64,000 nt of DNA, from the NCBI GenBank assembly GCA_021464415.1, contig CM038467.1:32357248-32421247 (forward strand). Reading direction: 5' to 3'. The position numbers and the translations under genes are program-made. The DNA is from Lonicera japonica (taxonomy: Eukaryota; Streptophyta; Magnoliopsida; Dipsacales; Caprifoliaceae). This document shows, piece after piece, positions 24,463-35,765 of this stretch; position 1 is the stretch's first letter; every line of letters begins with the position of its first letter. The notes beneath the pieces are model-generated. The model searched no databases and was not told the origin of the DNA. It saw only the letters and a list, made by a program, of their open reading frames with translations.

Positions 24463-24758
24463 AGAGAGAATCAGATAATTACCTATTTGAAAAACAGATC
24501 TGGATAGACCTAGCGAAGACGATAATCGATGAATTGCTATTTTCCTTGAGGAAGAAGAAGATCGCGATTGAAGAGACAGAGAGAAAAGATGAAGATAGAG
24601 AGAGAGAAAGAGAGAATCGGATAATTACCTATTTGAAAAACAGATCTGGATAGACCTAGCGAAGACGATAATCGACGAATTTCTATTTTCCTTGAGGAAG
24701 AAGAAGATCGGGATTGAAGAGACAGAGAGAAAAGATGAAGATAGAGAGAGAGAAAGAG
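24463..24758. repeat. Tandem duplication, two units of about 146 bp
   Basis: Unit 1 starts agagagaatcagataatt (24463) and unit 2 starts agagagaatcggataatt (24609). They differ at only a few bases (for example atcgatg/atcgacg, atcgcg/atcggg). Both end in a GA-rich stretch. They lie just inside the right subterminal array, where the leader or promoter of the minus-strand CACTA genes would be expected. Confidence 0.9.
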
Positions 24759-24773
24759 CTTGGCTTGTGTGTT

Positions 24774-24791
24774 GGGGGGGGGGGGGGGGGG
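24774..24791. repeat. 18-bp poly-G run
   Basis: Uninterrupted guanine run followed by GC-rich sequence, next to the tandem duplication at the CACTA 5' end. Another run of the same length is at 43014-43031. Confidence 0.95.
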
Positions 24792-24842
24792 CGGGCGGAG
24801 GGTTTTTTGTGTGTTCTTTTCAAAATTACATAACCACCCCCA

Positions 24843-25054
24843 TATAATATACTTTTAGTAGCGACTAGTTAAGCCGTCACAAATAATTAACAATTTGTAA
24901 CGGAGACATATCTATCCGTGACAAATACTTTTATTGTAACGGTTTTTTTTTTACCTGTCACAAATAATTAACTATTTGTCACGGAAACGTATTTAGCCGC
25001 GACAAATAAATTTATTTGTGACAGAACTAAAATCCGTGACAAATATAGGCCTTT
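24843..25054. repeat. Internal extra copy of the right CACTA subterminal region
   Basis: About 212 bp starting tataatatacttttagtag and ending aaatataggccttt. It is nearly identical to 25649-25860 and contains the same CCGTCACAAA/TTTGTGACGG-type motifs, but it lacks the terminal 61 bp including the TIR. Confidence 0.9.
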
Positions 25055-25648
25055 AGGAGAGAGGTCTAAGGTCTTCGTCCTTTCTTGCGACTTCTCAACA
25101 ACTGCTAGGGGTAGATCTGGAACAACAGTGGCTTACTTACAGTCCAAACTCCAGAGGCTATTAATGGGGCGAGAATTGGTCCGGTGAACCGAAATTAACC
25201 CGAAAAAATTAATTTTGATTTTACATATTTAAATACTAAAAATCATTTTTGGTTAGCTTTTGTTTTTATAATTTAAAAAGTTGAAATATTTAACCGAAAC
25301 TAACCCGAAACTAACTCGCTTATTTGGCTACACTTCTCCTTTTTCCCTTCCTTTTTCAAAATTATTACATAGTGTCAGACTTCCCTAAATTTTTTATTTT
25401 TGGTGTGTTATTGTTGTCAAGGCAATTACCTTTACTATTAAAGGAATGTAAACTTAAAACATTTATAATTTATAATTTTTGAAAGTAATACTATATTATA
25501 AATTTTGTTAAAAATAATATTATTTTAATAATATAATCATTTTGAAAGTTTAGGAAATTATGAGCCGGAGGCATAAAATGATTCAAAGTTTAATTGAAAA
25601 GTGGGTGGGAAATGAATTAAAAGAACAAAAATGTGGGTGGTTGCTTAA
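25055..25648. other. 594-bp insert between duplicated subterminal repeats
   Basis: Unlike the flanking arrays it has no TTTGTGACGG motifs. It begins aggagagaggtctaagg and includes a repeated phrase around gaaactaacccgaaactaac (about 25290-25320). I recognise no coding region. It may be captured or filler DNA. Confidence 0.6.
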
Positions 25649-25921
25649 TATAACGTACTTTTAGTAGCGACTAGTTAAGCCGTTACAAATAATTAACAAT
25701 TTGTAACGGAGACATATCTAGCCGTGACAAATACTTTTATTGTAGCAGTTTTTTGTTTACCTGTCACAAATAATTAACTATTTGTCACGGAAACGTATTT
25801 AGCCGCGACAAATAAATTTATTTGCGACAGGACTAAAATCCGTGACAAATATAGGCCTTTTGTAACGATTTTTTGACCGTTACAAAAATATTCGTCACAA
25901 AAGACCCTTTTTCTTGTAGTG
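25649..25921. repeat. Right subterminal array and TIR of the large CACTA
   Basis: Array of CCGTCACAAA/TTTGTGACGG-type motifs ending in the 29-bp TIR at 25893-25921, then target duplication ATC. Confidence 0.93.
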
Positions 25922-26056
25922 ATCACGGGGTATTTTAATAACATGACAATTAATATGTATTGTAGGGCCAACTATAATGTATCATATTTTGATAACTGTG
26001 AAGTGGATAAACTTTCGTTGTTTGAACTAATGGCAATGGTAGACGAGTGTCAATAA
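25922..26056 (+). pseudogene. 3' part of MULE PB1-like domain (copy A)
   Basis: It resumes the domain interrupted at 5858. After one frameshift the frame reads NNMTINMYCRANYNVSYFDN, then CEVDKLSLFELMAMVDECQ. The pattern YFDNC.VDKLSLFE is the conserved second half of the PB1-like domain of plant MuDR-type transposases. It ends at a stop in both copies. Further acidic and serine-rich reading (about 26140-26280) may be the linker, but no MULE catalytic domain is visible here. Confidence 0.55.
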
Positions 26057-26743
26057 AGATGATGGAGTTTAGGTGTTTTTGGAATTAGAGGAAAAAAGCT
26101 GGGGACAAAACATAGGACCAAACAAGGGGATCAAATTGAAATCTAATTGATAGTGGTTGTGACTATGATGGTTCAAGCTCTTTTAGTTATGAGACTACGT
26201 ATATGAAACATAGTACGATGATGGCAGTGGTGATGATGATGAAATGTTTGGGCAGTTTGTTGACAAGGAAGTAGAATATCAATTTTATTAACAATCTCTT
26301 TCTACATTTTTGCTGACGGAGTTCCCAAATAATGATTCAAGATATAAGAGTTAAGCATTTAAAGTATCTATCATTAGTTTCTCTCATCCAAGCATTAATT
26401 TCTTCCATTTACTAGAGATTGATCTATAGTTTTTCAATTTTTGAACAACAAAAAAATCAAAGAATCTTGAATTTGGGATTCCCAGTATTTCTTAGCAACA
26501 TCAACATAATCCTATTGGTAAAACCACATTGGTTCAAATCTGAGCTTCTATTTTGGCTTGCTATGCAAGTAATCAAAATTTATGATAATAGGGCAGCATT
26601 CCGAACCCCTTCAAGTCATGTGAATTACAATAGCATTCAGAAAGGACTCTATCCAATGTACATTCACCATAGCCCTATCAATGCGTTACTTGATATTCGG
26701 GTCACAATCCCTACTGCTATCCCATGTAAAAATTGGTCATATC

Positions 26744-27605
26744 TGATGAGTCCAAGGCTAGCACCGGAGTTGGGTCATGGAGTGAAGACTAAGCAGACCC
26801 CATCCAAGTTTCAAGTGGTCTAATCACTAGAGCCAAAGGAAGAAAGATCAAGGAGGCCTTCATAATTTTGATCCAATAGATGATGAATAAAGCTAAAACT
26901 TGGAGAAGCGTTCAAGGAAATGAAGAACAAGAATGGAGAACAATGCTTAGCGAAGAAGATGTTTGAATCATTGAATAGGCTTTTGGAAAGCTGCAAAAGT
27001 CGATTTGCGGTAAAACTACAAAAACACTTTTGCGGTAAAACAGTCTTGCAATTTTGCACACTGTTTTACTGCAAAAGCACTTTTGCAGTAAATTAGCTTA
27101 TGGCATTTTTTTTCTTTGTTATTTCGTATTGTTTAAAGCCCAAGGATTATGGATAATTATGGGCCTATTTGAGAGTATTTATTTATTTTGTTATTGCATT
27201 AAGAATATTCTACGAGTTATTATTTTCCTTTTTTAAGTAGGAATTAGTTCCCTTCTTGAATTAGGATTCTAGGGTTTTGTTTCTCCTATTTAAAGGAGGT
27301 TGTCAAACGTTATTAGGAATTAATGATACTATGCAATTATTGAGTGTTTTACAGCTTTGAGTTCTTATTCAAACTTGTTAAATAATTTGAATTGATTAAT
27401 TCAATTGTTCTTGACATATCAATCAATTCTCCACCAATTGATTGTGGAGTCTTCGCTATACCAAGGTTCAATTCTTGTTTGAAGGGTTGGCTTAAGGTTT
27501 CCATCATCCATCTTTTCGACCAAATTCCAAGGTTTTTACTATGTTCGTAGTCCAAGGGTTAAGGATCCATCAAACTGGTTAAGAAAACGATCCGAGATCG
27601 CGTCA
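26744..27605 (+). mobile_element. Solo LTR (862 bp), copy A only
   Basis: It begins TGATGAGTCC and ends TCGCGTCA, flanked by ATATC (26739-26743) and ACATC (27606-27610). Copy B has the unoccupied site, ACATC, at 56335-56339. A TATA-like ctatttaaagg at about 27289 after an 'agggttttgtttctcc' context supports plus orientation. No internal coding region remains, so it is a recombined solo LTR. Family not assigned. Confidence 0.9.
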
Positions 27606-27610
27606 ACATC

Positions 27611-27960
27611 TAACAACAAGTCTGCCATTCCATAAATTTATCGTGACCTGGCATAACTCCTCATTTTTTATCATCAGGTTTGCCAAGAATATTAAAATCA
27701 TCGGAGACCATCCATGGGATATCAATTTAGTGAGTGAGTTTCTTGACATCATTATAGAGATTAGCGTTAATTTCAACATCATAGTTCATATAGATGAAGA
27801 AGGAGAACCAATCAGTTCCAATATTTCCATTTTACATCGAACATAGATCCGACTATAATAAGCTTTAGTGATGCTAACCTCGATATCATTGTTCCACTAG
27901 AGAGCAAGATCCCTTGCCACCCCCCACGGGGATTACATGACACTGATGAGAATGTAGTTT
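27611..27960 (-). pseudogene. LINE-type endonuclease fragment (copy A)
   Basis: The minus strand, allowing frameshifts, reads GGVARDLALWWNNDIEVSIT-like residues followed by DIPWMVSDDFNILGKPDDK. These match the plant LINE endonuclease/exonuclease/phosphatase pattern (GG.A..W...I.V, then PW...GDFN.I), which in LINEs nicks target DNA. There is a stop or frame change every few dozen codons, and no reverse transcriptase follows. The same remnant is in copy B. Confidence 0.6.
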
Positions 27961-28540
27961 TGCATTCTTAAAAGGCCGTGTTATTGTAATTTTGCATTGA
28001 TATTCAATTGTATATTAGAAATCTCTTGTTATGTTTGTTTTCAAGTGAGTGTGAAGTTTTTAGGTGATTTAGAAGCTCTTTGAGAGTTCGGTGTATAAGT
28101 GAAAAACAAAACATCGAAAGTCAAAGGAAAGGTAAAATGGTCATTCCATAGTAGGAAAGCTCGGGAAGAAGTCCAGAATTGAAAGAAATTGAAGATTAAT
28201 AAGGCCAAATGAAGATTTAAGTAAAAATCGAAGGAATTAACTAAATCGAGAAATAGAAGTCTTAACCAAAGCAAAATCAATTCCTCCATGCAGAATGAAT
28301 CCCATAAGTGGAGTCGATTCCACATTGGAAAATGCATTCCTGAGCGGAGAATCGAGTCTACCCCTACTTTTTGCTAGCAGATAGTTGCAAGGAAATAGAC
28401 TTTTTATTGATTTCAAACTCATTTTCTAAGGTTTGTTTGGCTAGGTATTGATATAAAAAACTTGTAAACACTTGATATTTGATATCCAAAAATCCTAAAC
28501 GCCATTTTTCATCATATTAATTTTGAATTGCATTTTTTTT

Positions 28541-29180
28541 GGTGAATCAAATAGAGGCACTTGTTCTTGAAGTTTTGAATCTCAATCATCAATTTCGATC
28601 TTTAATTCCAGGTTCTTTGTGCTTTATCTTCGATTTATCATTAGTTATGTGTTTTATCATGTCGATTGTTTGCGTTAATCCTTCCATGAGTAGCTAAATC
28701 ACTTATAGTTAGGGTTTAAAATGAATATCGACCTAGGGGTTTTGTGTTTGAATACTATGTTTTTCATGATTGATGACAAAATCTCCCCAAACCCGAATCC
28801 TACGATTGCAATATGTTATAATATGACTTTATCATGTAAAAGTCATATAAACTCAGATTTTTCAAAGATTGTGGGCGTTCATCAAAGATCTATCAACCAA
28901 AAAAGGGGGTTTTCACTTATTTTCTCAAGAATATGAGATTAATTCCTTGGAGCTTTTTTTTTTTATCCTTGTTGCAATCTGATTTTAATTGATCTAAGAT
29001 ACTTGTTTATGGAACTAAACACCTTGAATATCATGTATTCAAAGTTGAGAATTCAATAATCAAGTCTCTAGCTACACTTGAACTCATGTAGAGAAGTGTT
29101 TATTCGATATTGTTTTGAGGCATTCAAGCACACAAACACTAGGAAGGATTCCTAAACTCCTAACTAATTCATCATTCGTT
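28541..29180. other. Copy-A stretch missing from copy B, non-coding
   Basis: About 640 bp between the inverted block and the point where collinearity with copy B (about 57230) resumes. It has short open frames only. It could be an insertion in A or a deletion in B at the inversion breakpoint. Confidence 0.5.
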
Positions 29181-29376
29181 TTCAAAACATCAAAATATAC
29201 AATATGATTTTTTAAATTAATTCGCTGATTTGTTAAAAATTCAGAATTTGCATGCGTTTAGCTAGTATATTTCTTGCTTTTTAGTGCATTAGCTTGGGAT
29301 TTTCAGTTGAAATTGCATCTAATAGGCTAAAATTCATTAGGTTAAGCATAATGAGATCCTTGAATTAGAGAACTTA

Positions 29377-30594
29377 GGTGCATTTATATAACGCAGCTTT
29401 AGGTTGCTTTCATGCCCCCATAAATAATCTTTGTATTTTTCTTTTATTTTTCTTGTGCACTATTAGTTAAATTTGGAGCTAAATGGCTGTACCTGAAGGA
29501 TCGATATTTGTACTTCAAGTCTATATTATTTGCACGAATACTTACATTTGGGTGTATTCAGCACACAATATTTTTATCGTGTTAAACATCTACGGGCAAA
29601 AATTAATTTTTTGAGTTATCATAAATATTATAGTTATATTATAAATATAAGAGTTAATGTCTTTCCTGTCCAAAATAAGTAGAAGCAATTTTTTTTATTA
29701 TTTTCATAACCAATTTAAGTGTTGCCTTAATTATTTTTTTTTTTTTATAAATATATGAAAATCGAATAAAATGCAATCGAAAATTTTGGTCCAGGTCTAA
29801 ACTTGGAAAATTTAGAAGGCGAAACTGAACCGAACCGAAACTAAAACCAAAGTTTCACATTCGATTTGGGTTTAGCTCTACCCAAAAAGGACCCATATTT
29901 GAACCATACTGATGTAGTATTAAATTGAGAGAGACTAAGAGTGTATGTCACCCTATATGGTTTTAACCAAAACCGATCAAATTAATTAGAAGAAAAATGG
30001 TTTTGGTATCACATATTGAAATTCTGAAATACTGGATATTGAAAAAATTTGGTTTGATTTTACTCCTATAAAAACCAAAATTACTGATTGATTTACTACA
30101 ATACTAAAAAATATAATACGCAGAAAATAATAACTAATAATACTAGAAAACACTAATTCCAAAAGTAACAAAAGTAACCAAAATACATAATACTAAAATT
30201 ATCGAATAATTATATACAAAGAATGTTGAATACATCTAATAGCACAAATATTAAGTATTTTAATGCTTACAAATTACTACTTTATTAAATAATGTTTTAT
30301 GCTTATACTATCGAGTAATCTTGACCATTCATTTATTTTTATTGTAATTATTCACATAAATATTGCTTAAATTATAAAAAATTTCAACCTAATTATTTTT
30401 CATTCTAAATTCATTGTGGTTATTGAAACTGAAAATATTTATCAACATTTACACTAATAATATCGTTTACTGAAATCGAATTTAATCTCAATTATCGAAG
30501 ACCGAATATACCAAAAAACTAAACAGTATGATATTAATTTTCACTTTCAAATATGAGTTAATAAACTGGTAAACTAATACTAAAATTATTCCAA
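29377..30594. other. Intergenic, no gene recognised
   Basis: AT-rich sequence. A phrase with repeated 'ccgaaccgaaac' near 29830 resembles low-complexity sequence near 25180-25320. No coding region is supported. Confidence 0.5.
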
Positions 30595-31060
30595 TGGTAG
30601 GGGCTTAAGAATATTCGATAATGTTTTAGGGAAGAATGGGGGAACCATGCTACAGAAAGTTTCAGAACACAATAGAGTATGCTAAATAAGTGATGTGGGT
30701 GGAGTAATCCCTGGAAGCCTCCAGAATATCAAGATATTTATACTTAAGAGAATAATCTAGAATTGCCTGGAATTGTATAGATTTATAAGGAATCTTAGAA
30801 TATTCTGGAGCATTGATCTACACCGTCGACTAGATTAGATCTCCACCATCCACTGAGGAGGTGGAAGCCTATAAATAGTTAAGACATCTCATTTGTAAAC
30901 CATCCAAGAGTTGTAAATCATTTTTAAGCAGAATAACAAATCGTTCTTCTCCAACTTGTGTGTGTTTCTTCTCCAACTCGAGTGTGTTTCATTTCCCTAT
31001 TTCTTGGGTTTAAGGTTTACTTAACTAGTCATAAATCGATCTAAGTGTAGATTCTTTACA
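30595..31060 (+). mobile_element. LTR fragment, family L (copy 1)
   Basis: It shares long runs with the reverse complements of 40040-40375 and 59797-60238: gggtggagtaatccctgg, 'aatatcaagatatttatact', 'ggaggtggaagcctataaatag' and the TATA-like box tataaatag. The 3' end reads tctttaca, parallel to ctataaca in copy 3. No target duplication is visible, so borders are tentative. Probably a Ty1/copia LTR, by its length of about 450 bp and ACA end. Confidence 0.6.
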
Positions 31061-31900
31061 TTAGAGAAGAGGGAGGATTAAGCAGGGCACTAACACGATC
31101 GTGTAACGATGGTGTAGCTGCTTTCCGCATCCTCTCAAACTATGTAAGCAGCATAAGATTTTCTATTTAGAGGCAATTATATATTTAAAATATTCAAATG
31201 AAACGCAATATATTTATACTTGGGCCTAGATGAGAGGATATGTCGTAGAGCGCAGTCTGAAGGACTGAATAAACTCTACTGACACCATTGCATCGTGAGT
31301 ACTCATACCTTCCAAATCACTGGACAAACTCCACTGACACAAATGGCTTCATGAGTATTTATATATACAAAAAAAGGGAGAACATATATAAGTTTAGACT
31401 AGAATCCAGTGTTGTTTCTTGTATGGCTCATATTGTTCGTTAGATTCCGCATAGTGTTAGTAGCGTGGTTTGACTAGGGTTTTGCACAACATTAGACATT
31501 TTCATTTTATAGTTGAAATTAATATAGAATAATATAGTATAAAGAACAATATAGTTTATATCAAATAAAATTCATGCAATCAATTCAAATAACTAAAGCA
31601 CTATAATATCCTTACAAAATTCCAGTAAAGTCAAAACTCTATGCCAAAGTAACACCTATAAAATCATCACAAACACACATCTATACAATCATCCTAAATT
31701 CCCTCTTAATTTCTCCCAAATTTCTGGGATTCATATCATAATGTGTTTGGATCCAGAAATTCAGATGCTAGCAGTATTTAGTCAACTATGGGTAATATGG
31801 GGTGTACAAGAACCATGAGACAGTAACCCTTCGAGCTGGTTCTAAACCATATCCAACTTTGTAAATCATCACTGCAGGCCACTCTATTTAGAATGTGTGT
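31061..31900. other. Intergenic, no gene recognised
   Basis: AT-rich. A short imperfect local repeat, 'aactccactgacacaaatgg' and 'aactctactgacaccattg' (about 31270 and 31326). No coding region is supported. Confidence 0.5.
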
Positions 31901-32380
31901 CCAAAATGATTTTGGCTTCACTAGCCAACTTAAAAATATGCTCATATTGAACCTACTACACCCACAAACATTTCCATTAAAATCACCGGTTTGTTATAAA
32001 CTTTAGTCTAACCCTGGACGAAGACATGGACATGAACATATTTGGACGAGGGCCAATGTCTTCTTTTTGGAAAAAAGTCCTCCTAATGTTGATGTAATAC
32101 TTAGTTTTAATATTGAGAACAGAAAGGTGACAAAATGAGTGTACAAAATGAGTTTGGCTTCATTGGCTAAGTTAAAAATATACTCCCATCGAACCAACTA
32201 CACCCACAAACACTTCCACGGAAATAACTACTTTGTTAGCAACTTCAGCCTAACCCAGGGCGCGAACATGGACATGGACATGTTCTGACAAGGGCCAATG
32301 TCTTCGTTTTGGAAAAAAGTCCTCCTAATGTTGATGTAATACTTATTTTTACTATTGGGAACAAAAAGGTGACAAAATTT
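31901..32380. repeat. Tandem duplication, two units of about 241 bp
   Basis: Unit 1 (from 31901) and unit 2 (from 32142) share aaaaagtcctcctaatgttg, gggccaatgtctt and 'acacccacaaaca', with about 10% mismatches by eye. The minus strand has a short open stretch in each unit (around STLGGLFSK), but no start, domain or splice context I can defend. Confidence 0.85.
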
Positions 32381-35334
32381 TACCATTGTATACCCTTCTT
32401 TATGAACTTTTATTTAAAAACAAATTCTAAAAATTAAATTATAAAATTCCACGTAAAGATACACCTACACTCTAAGTAATGAGAATATTTCAAAGTAATA
32501 TATTATTAGCTTTATATCAGTTTTTTTTTTCAGTAATGAGATCCTTTTTAAAAAAAAATTAAGAGAGGGTTGCGTATTTGGCCACAATTAAACTTGGTTT
32601 GCGTTTATAATCTTGACCCCAATTTGATTTGGGACGGGTTTTTTTTATTGGAAAATTTAACCCATCCTACTTCGACAAGATTGTAAAGGTTATTAAAGAA
32701 AAAAAATTATATTGAAAGATGGCCAAGTCAAATACATATATAGATAAATTATATTTTATATTATGTCTATTAGAAAATTGAAAAAAATGTAACTTAATAT
32801 GTCTGGAAGAAAACTGAAAATATGTAACTTTATATGTCTGATAGAAAATTAAAAAGATGCACCTCAATATGTCAGCCAGAAAATTAATTAGAAGAATGTA
32901 GCTTAATATTTCTAATTTCTATTATCGAAGAATTATGGTTCAGACATATTTGCAATGTATGCCTCATATTATCTTTGGATAGTTTACGACATTTTCTTCT
33001 TTCGATTTGTTTTGAATAATTATTGCATTTCTCTTCTTGTTTGAATTTCTCGTGATTTGTGTTTGAATTTATTTTTATTTATTTAATTATATATTTATTT
33101 TCTTATATTTATTTTTAAAAATGGTAGCATTAGAATTCAACTGAATTAATTGAAATAATAAAATAATTAATATTTTTTTCTTGATTAAAACGTTATCCTC
33201 CAAACTAATAAATTTAAATAATTGTCCTTTATTATAAGCACCATATATATATATATTATTATTATTATTTTCTATTCAAAATTTGTGTACATGCATGACA
33301 TATAATTAAGCAACTCAATAAATGTTTATAAGCACCAACCTGGTTTATGACGCCGTTAAAGTCTTGGTTTGCTTCTTCAATTTTTGGTATATTAACTGTT
33401 AGAAGCGATGGAAATTAGGGGGGAGACAAATAGGGAGACAGAGTGATGATGGCAAGAAATTGTAGTTCCAATTTGGGCGTTTATAATCTCACCCTAATTA
33501 AAGGAGAAATCAATCGTCCGTGTGGCAAAGATACTCGTCGCTCTCATCGTGATCATGCACGCTCCGTTTAATAACAAGATGAAAAATTGTAAAAAAATTA
33601 ATATATTTTTGTGAAATGATGAAAAAATTTACACAAATATATATATATATATGTATATATGAAAGAATAAAGAGCATATACTTTAATTTTACTATCATTT
33701 TATATCTTCTTACCCATAGAGTCCTCATGTTCATAGCTTAACTCTATGTTAATCAAAGAGAAGAGAATGGGCGAGAATGGAAAATTATTTTCTATCATTT
33801 TTGAAGTTTAAGAAGGAAGATAATTTTATTTTTGTTAAGTTATTTTCATCTTTTAAAAACTTAATAAGTAATTTAAGGGTAAAATAGTCAATGCAGCATA
33901 TTTTTGTTAGTAAAATTTTCTCTTCTCTGCAATTTTATTCAACTTGGAGAGAAAGTTTTAATTAATTTTCTCTCTCTTTCTCTCGTATTCTTTCCTCAAA
34001 AAACTCTCAAACGAGAGAAAAGATAAATTTTCTCTTATTTTCTATTCAAATCAAAACTCCCAAACATAGCATGAGGGGACACAAGAAATAAGATTCTTAA
34101 ATAGGGAAAGGGAAAGGAATTAGGGAACGGTTACAAGAGAGGGGAAAATAAAATGAATAAAAAAGAGAAGACAGTTAGCATAAAAAGCTAGAAGCGAGAG
34201 GTAATTCAATGGTTGATGGTATTTTTAATAATAAAAAGTCTTAAATTCTAGTGTCAATAAATTATTTTTTTTCACCATTAATAATAATGGGAGCAATAGA
34301 TCGATATATATACGCGAGCGATTTACAAATTTGTAAGATTATATTCTATACAAATCAAATTGCTCTTTTTAAATAATAACCTAGATATAACTAAAGGTTA
34401 TATTGCATGTTGTCAAAATTATTAATAATGAAGTAGACGATCTTTATAAAGTAGCAAATCCTTTTTTTAAAATAATGTGTTCCTTCCCTTGAAATTGTTA
34501 GTGGCAAGGCAGAAGAACAAAATCAATATAAATAGTTAGTGGCGAGGTAGAAAAAGTAAGAAACTTCAAGAACGCACATTTTTATAATTTATTTTACTGT
34601 CTTTATATTTTTGATAATGTGTTACTTTAAAGTCATAATTATTTTATTTTATTATTCATTTTTTGGTTATTTTTTTAATTTTTATGAGGAGAGTCCATGT
34701 ACTTATTAAAATTTACAGAAAATTTAAACAATCCATGCATTAAAATATGTTATACTCTATATGGACTTAAAATAATCTATGAATTTAGCAAAATGTATAG
34801 ATTATAAAAAAATCATTCAAATTTTTTTTAAATTTGAATTGAATAAACCCCTTAGTGATAGAAAATATAGAGAGATGCTATAAATGATCCTAGCGAAAAA
34901 AGAGATCAGAGATACAATGGACAAAATGCGAAGGAAAGTTTAAAGACAGAAAGAGAGAGAGAGAGAGTGGGGTAAGGTGGTTCAATCAAATAAAAGAACG
35001 TATTGGTCTTCCGATTTTTAAAGGGAAATTTTGAGATTGCACCGCACATTCAGACTCCATATTTATTTTGCCACCCCATATTTTAAAACCTTGGACATTG
35101 CACCCCATTGTTTGTAGCTTCCATCCACCTCTGTTAATTAATTAATGAACCGACCCTTTTACCCTTGCTTTCACTCCAACGGCCGAGATTGCAATTGCAC
35201 CCCAATTACTCACCATTTATTAAACTAGCCGTTGGACATCAAAAACAACATGTGCCCCATTATAAAAGCAAGAACAAAATAGAGCACCACAACAGCAAAA
35301 CAATTACAAAGTCGACTAAAACAGAGCAAGAAGA
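32381..35334. other. Intergenic, AT-rich with microsatellites
   Basis: No gene recognised. TA/ATT microsatellites lie near 33245-33268 and 33637-33660. A stretch starting 'cgctccgtttaataacaag' (33560) resembles the left end of the MITE at 60784-61090. Another ending 'aactcccaaacatagcatgagg' (34055-34076) looks like a hAT-MITE end. A GA repeat lies near 34951-34970. Confidence 0.5.
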
Positions 35335-35765
35335 ATGGGTGGGAATGGTGAGAGCTTGCCTACCAAATCCAAGGTATGAATTGAAGTACGTTTTGTTTCT
35401 TTTATAAGCATACTACAACACAACTTACCATGTCCATTATATAAATGTTTCAGTGTTTCCACTGTGGTGAAGAATGTCATTGGGCTAAATATTGCCATTT
35501 GAAAGGCATAGCATATATAGGTTATTGTCCACATAAGATGTCCTTGTTTTGGTCATCTCAACAGAATAGTTATGGATGTTGGTTTTTCAAATGCAAAGGC
35601 CAACCAAAATGTAAGGCATTCAAATGGGTTGATGCACCTCAACAAAAAGAAGAAGTAAGTGAAGCATCATCAAACAACACACAAGGTTCAAATGAAAATA
35701 TAAATGTGAAGGTGGCAATGGAGGAAAATGGGAGGAAAGTTACATATGAAGGAATGGGTGAATAA
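35335..35765 (+). CDS. CCHC zinc-knuckle plus GRF-type zinc-finger protein, two exons
   Basis: Proposed gene: exon 1 is 35335-35373 (13 codons, MGGNGESLPTKSK), with donor AAG|GTATGA. Exon 2 is 35454-35765 after acceptor TTTCAG|TGT, in phase 0, for 116 residues in total. Exon 2 opens with a CX2CX4HX4C knuckle (residues 14, 17, 22 and 27). A GRF-like finger follows (about residues 39-73), with WFFKCKGQPKCKAFKWVD matching the family's F..C......C..F.W.D core. The C-terminal 40 residues are polar. GRF and CCHC fingers bind single-stranded nucleic acid. In plants such small proteins are common next to or inside transposons, and a MULE pseudogene lies on the opposite strand 460 bp away. The residue pattern across the splice is the main support. 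An intact frame does not prove expression. Confidence 0.6.

Larger units (their letters stand above)
5859..25921 (-). mobile_element. 20-kb CACTA (En/Spm) DNA transposon, with nested Athila
   Basis: Both ends begin CACTACAAGAAAAAGGGTCT and the terminal inverted repeat is perfect for 29 bp (5859-5887 and 25893-25921). The 3-bp target duplication ATC (5856-5858, 25922-25924) is typical of CACTA elements. Subterminal regions are packed with short direct and inverted copies of a TTTGTGACGG-like motif, the expected binding sites for the TNPA-type protein. Two minus-strand genes are present, TNP2/TNPD-like and TNPA-like, both broken. Removing the nested 7.6-kb Athila and its TSD leaves about 12.4 kb, a reasonable size for a two-gene CACTA element. 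The empty site in copy B (50347-50349) confirms both borders. Confidence 0.97.
25922..29376 (+). repeat. Duplicated segment, copy A right arm
   Basis: It is collinear with 50347-51149 and 56291-57434 of copy B, apart from a solo LTR present only here (26744-27605), the CACTA present only in copy B (at 26695-26697), an inverted stretch (28411-28540) and a block absent from copy B (28541 to about 29180). The homology ends near aactta at 29376/57434. Confidence 0.88.

Noticed and set aside
26419..26823. Plus-strand 134-codon open frame in copy A
   Set aside because: It runs into the solo LTR at 26744, and the copy B counterpart has several stops. No family recognised.
32003..32197. Cys/Pro-rich 64-codon minus-strand frame
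   Set aside because: It spans the junction of the tandem duplication and has no start context or domain.
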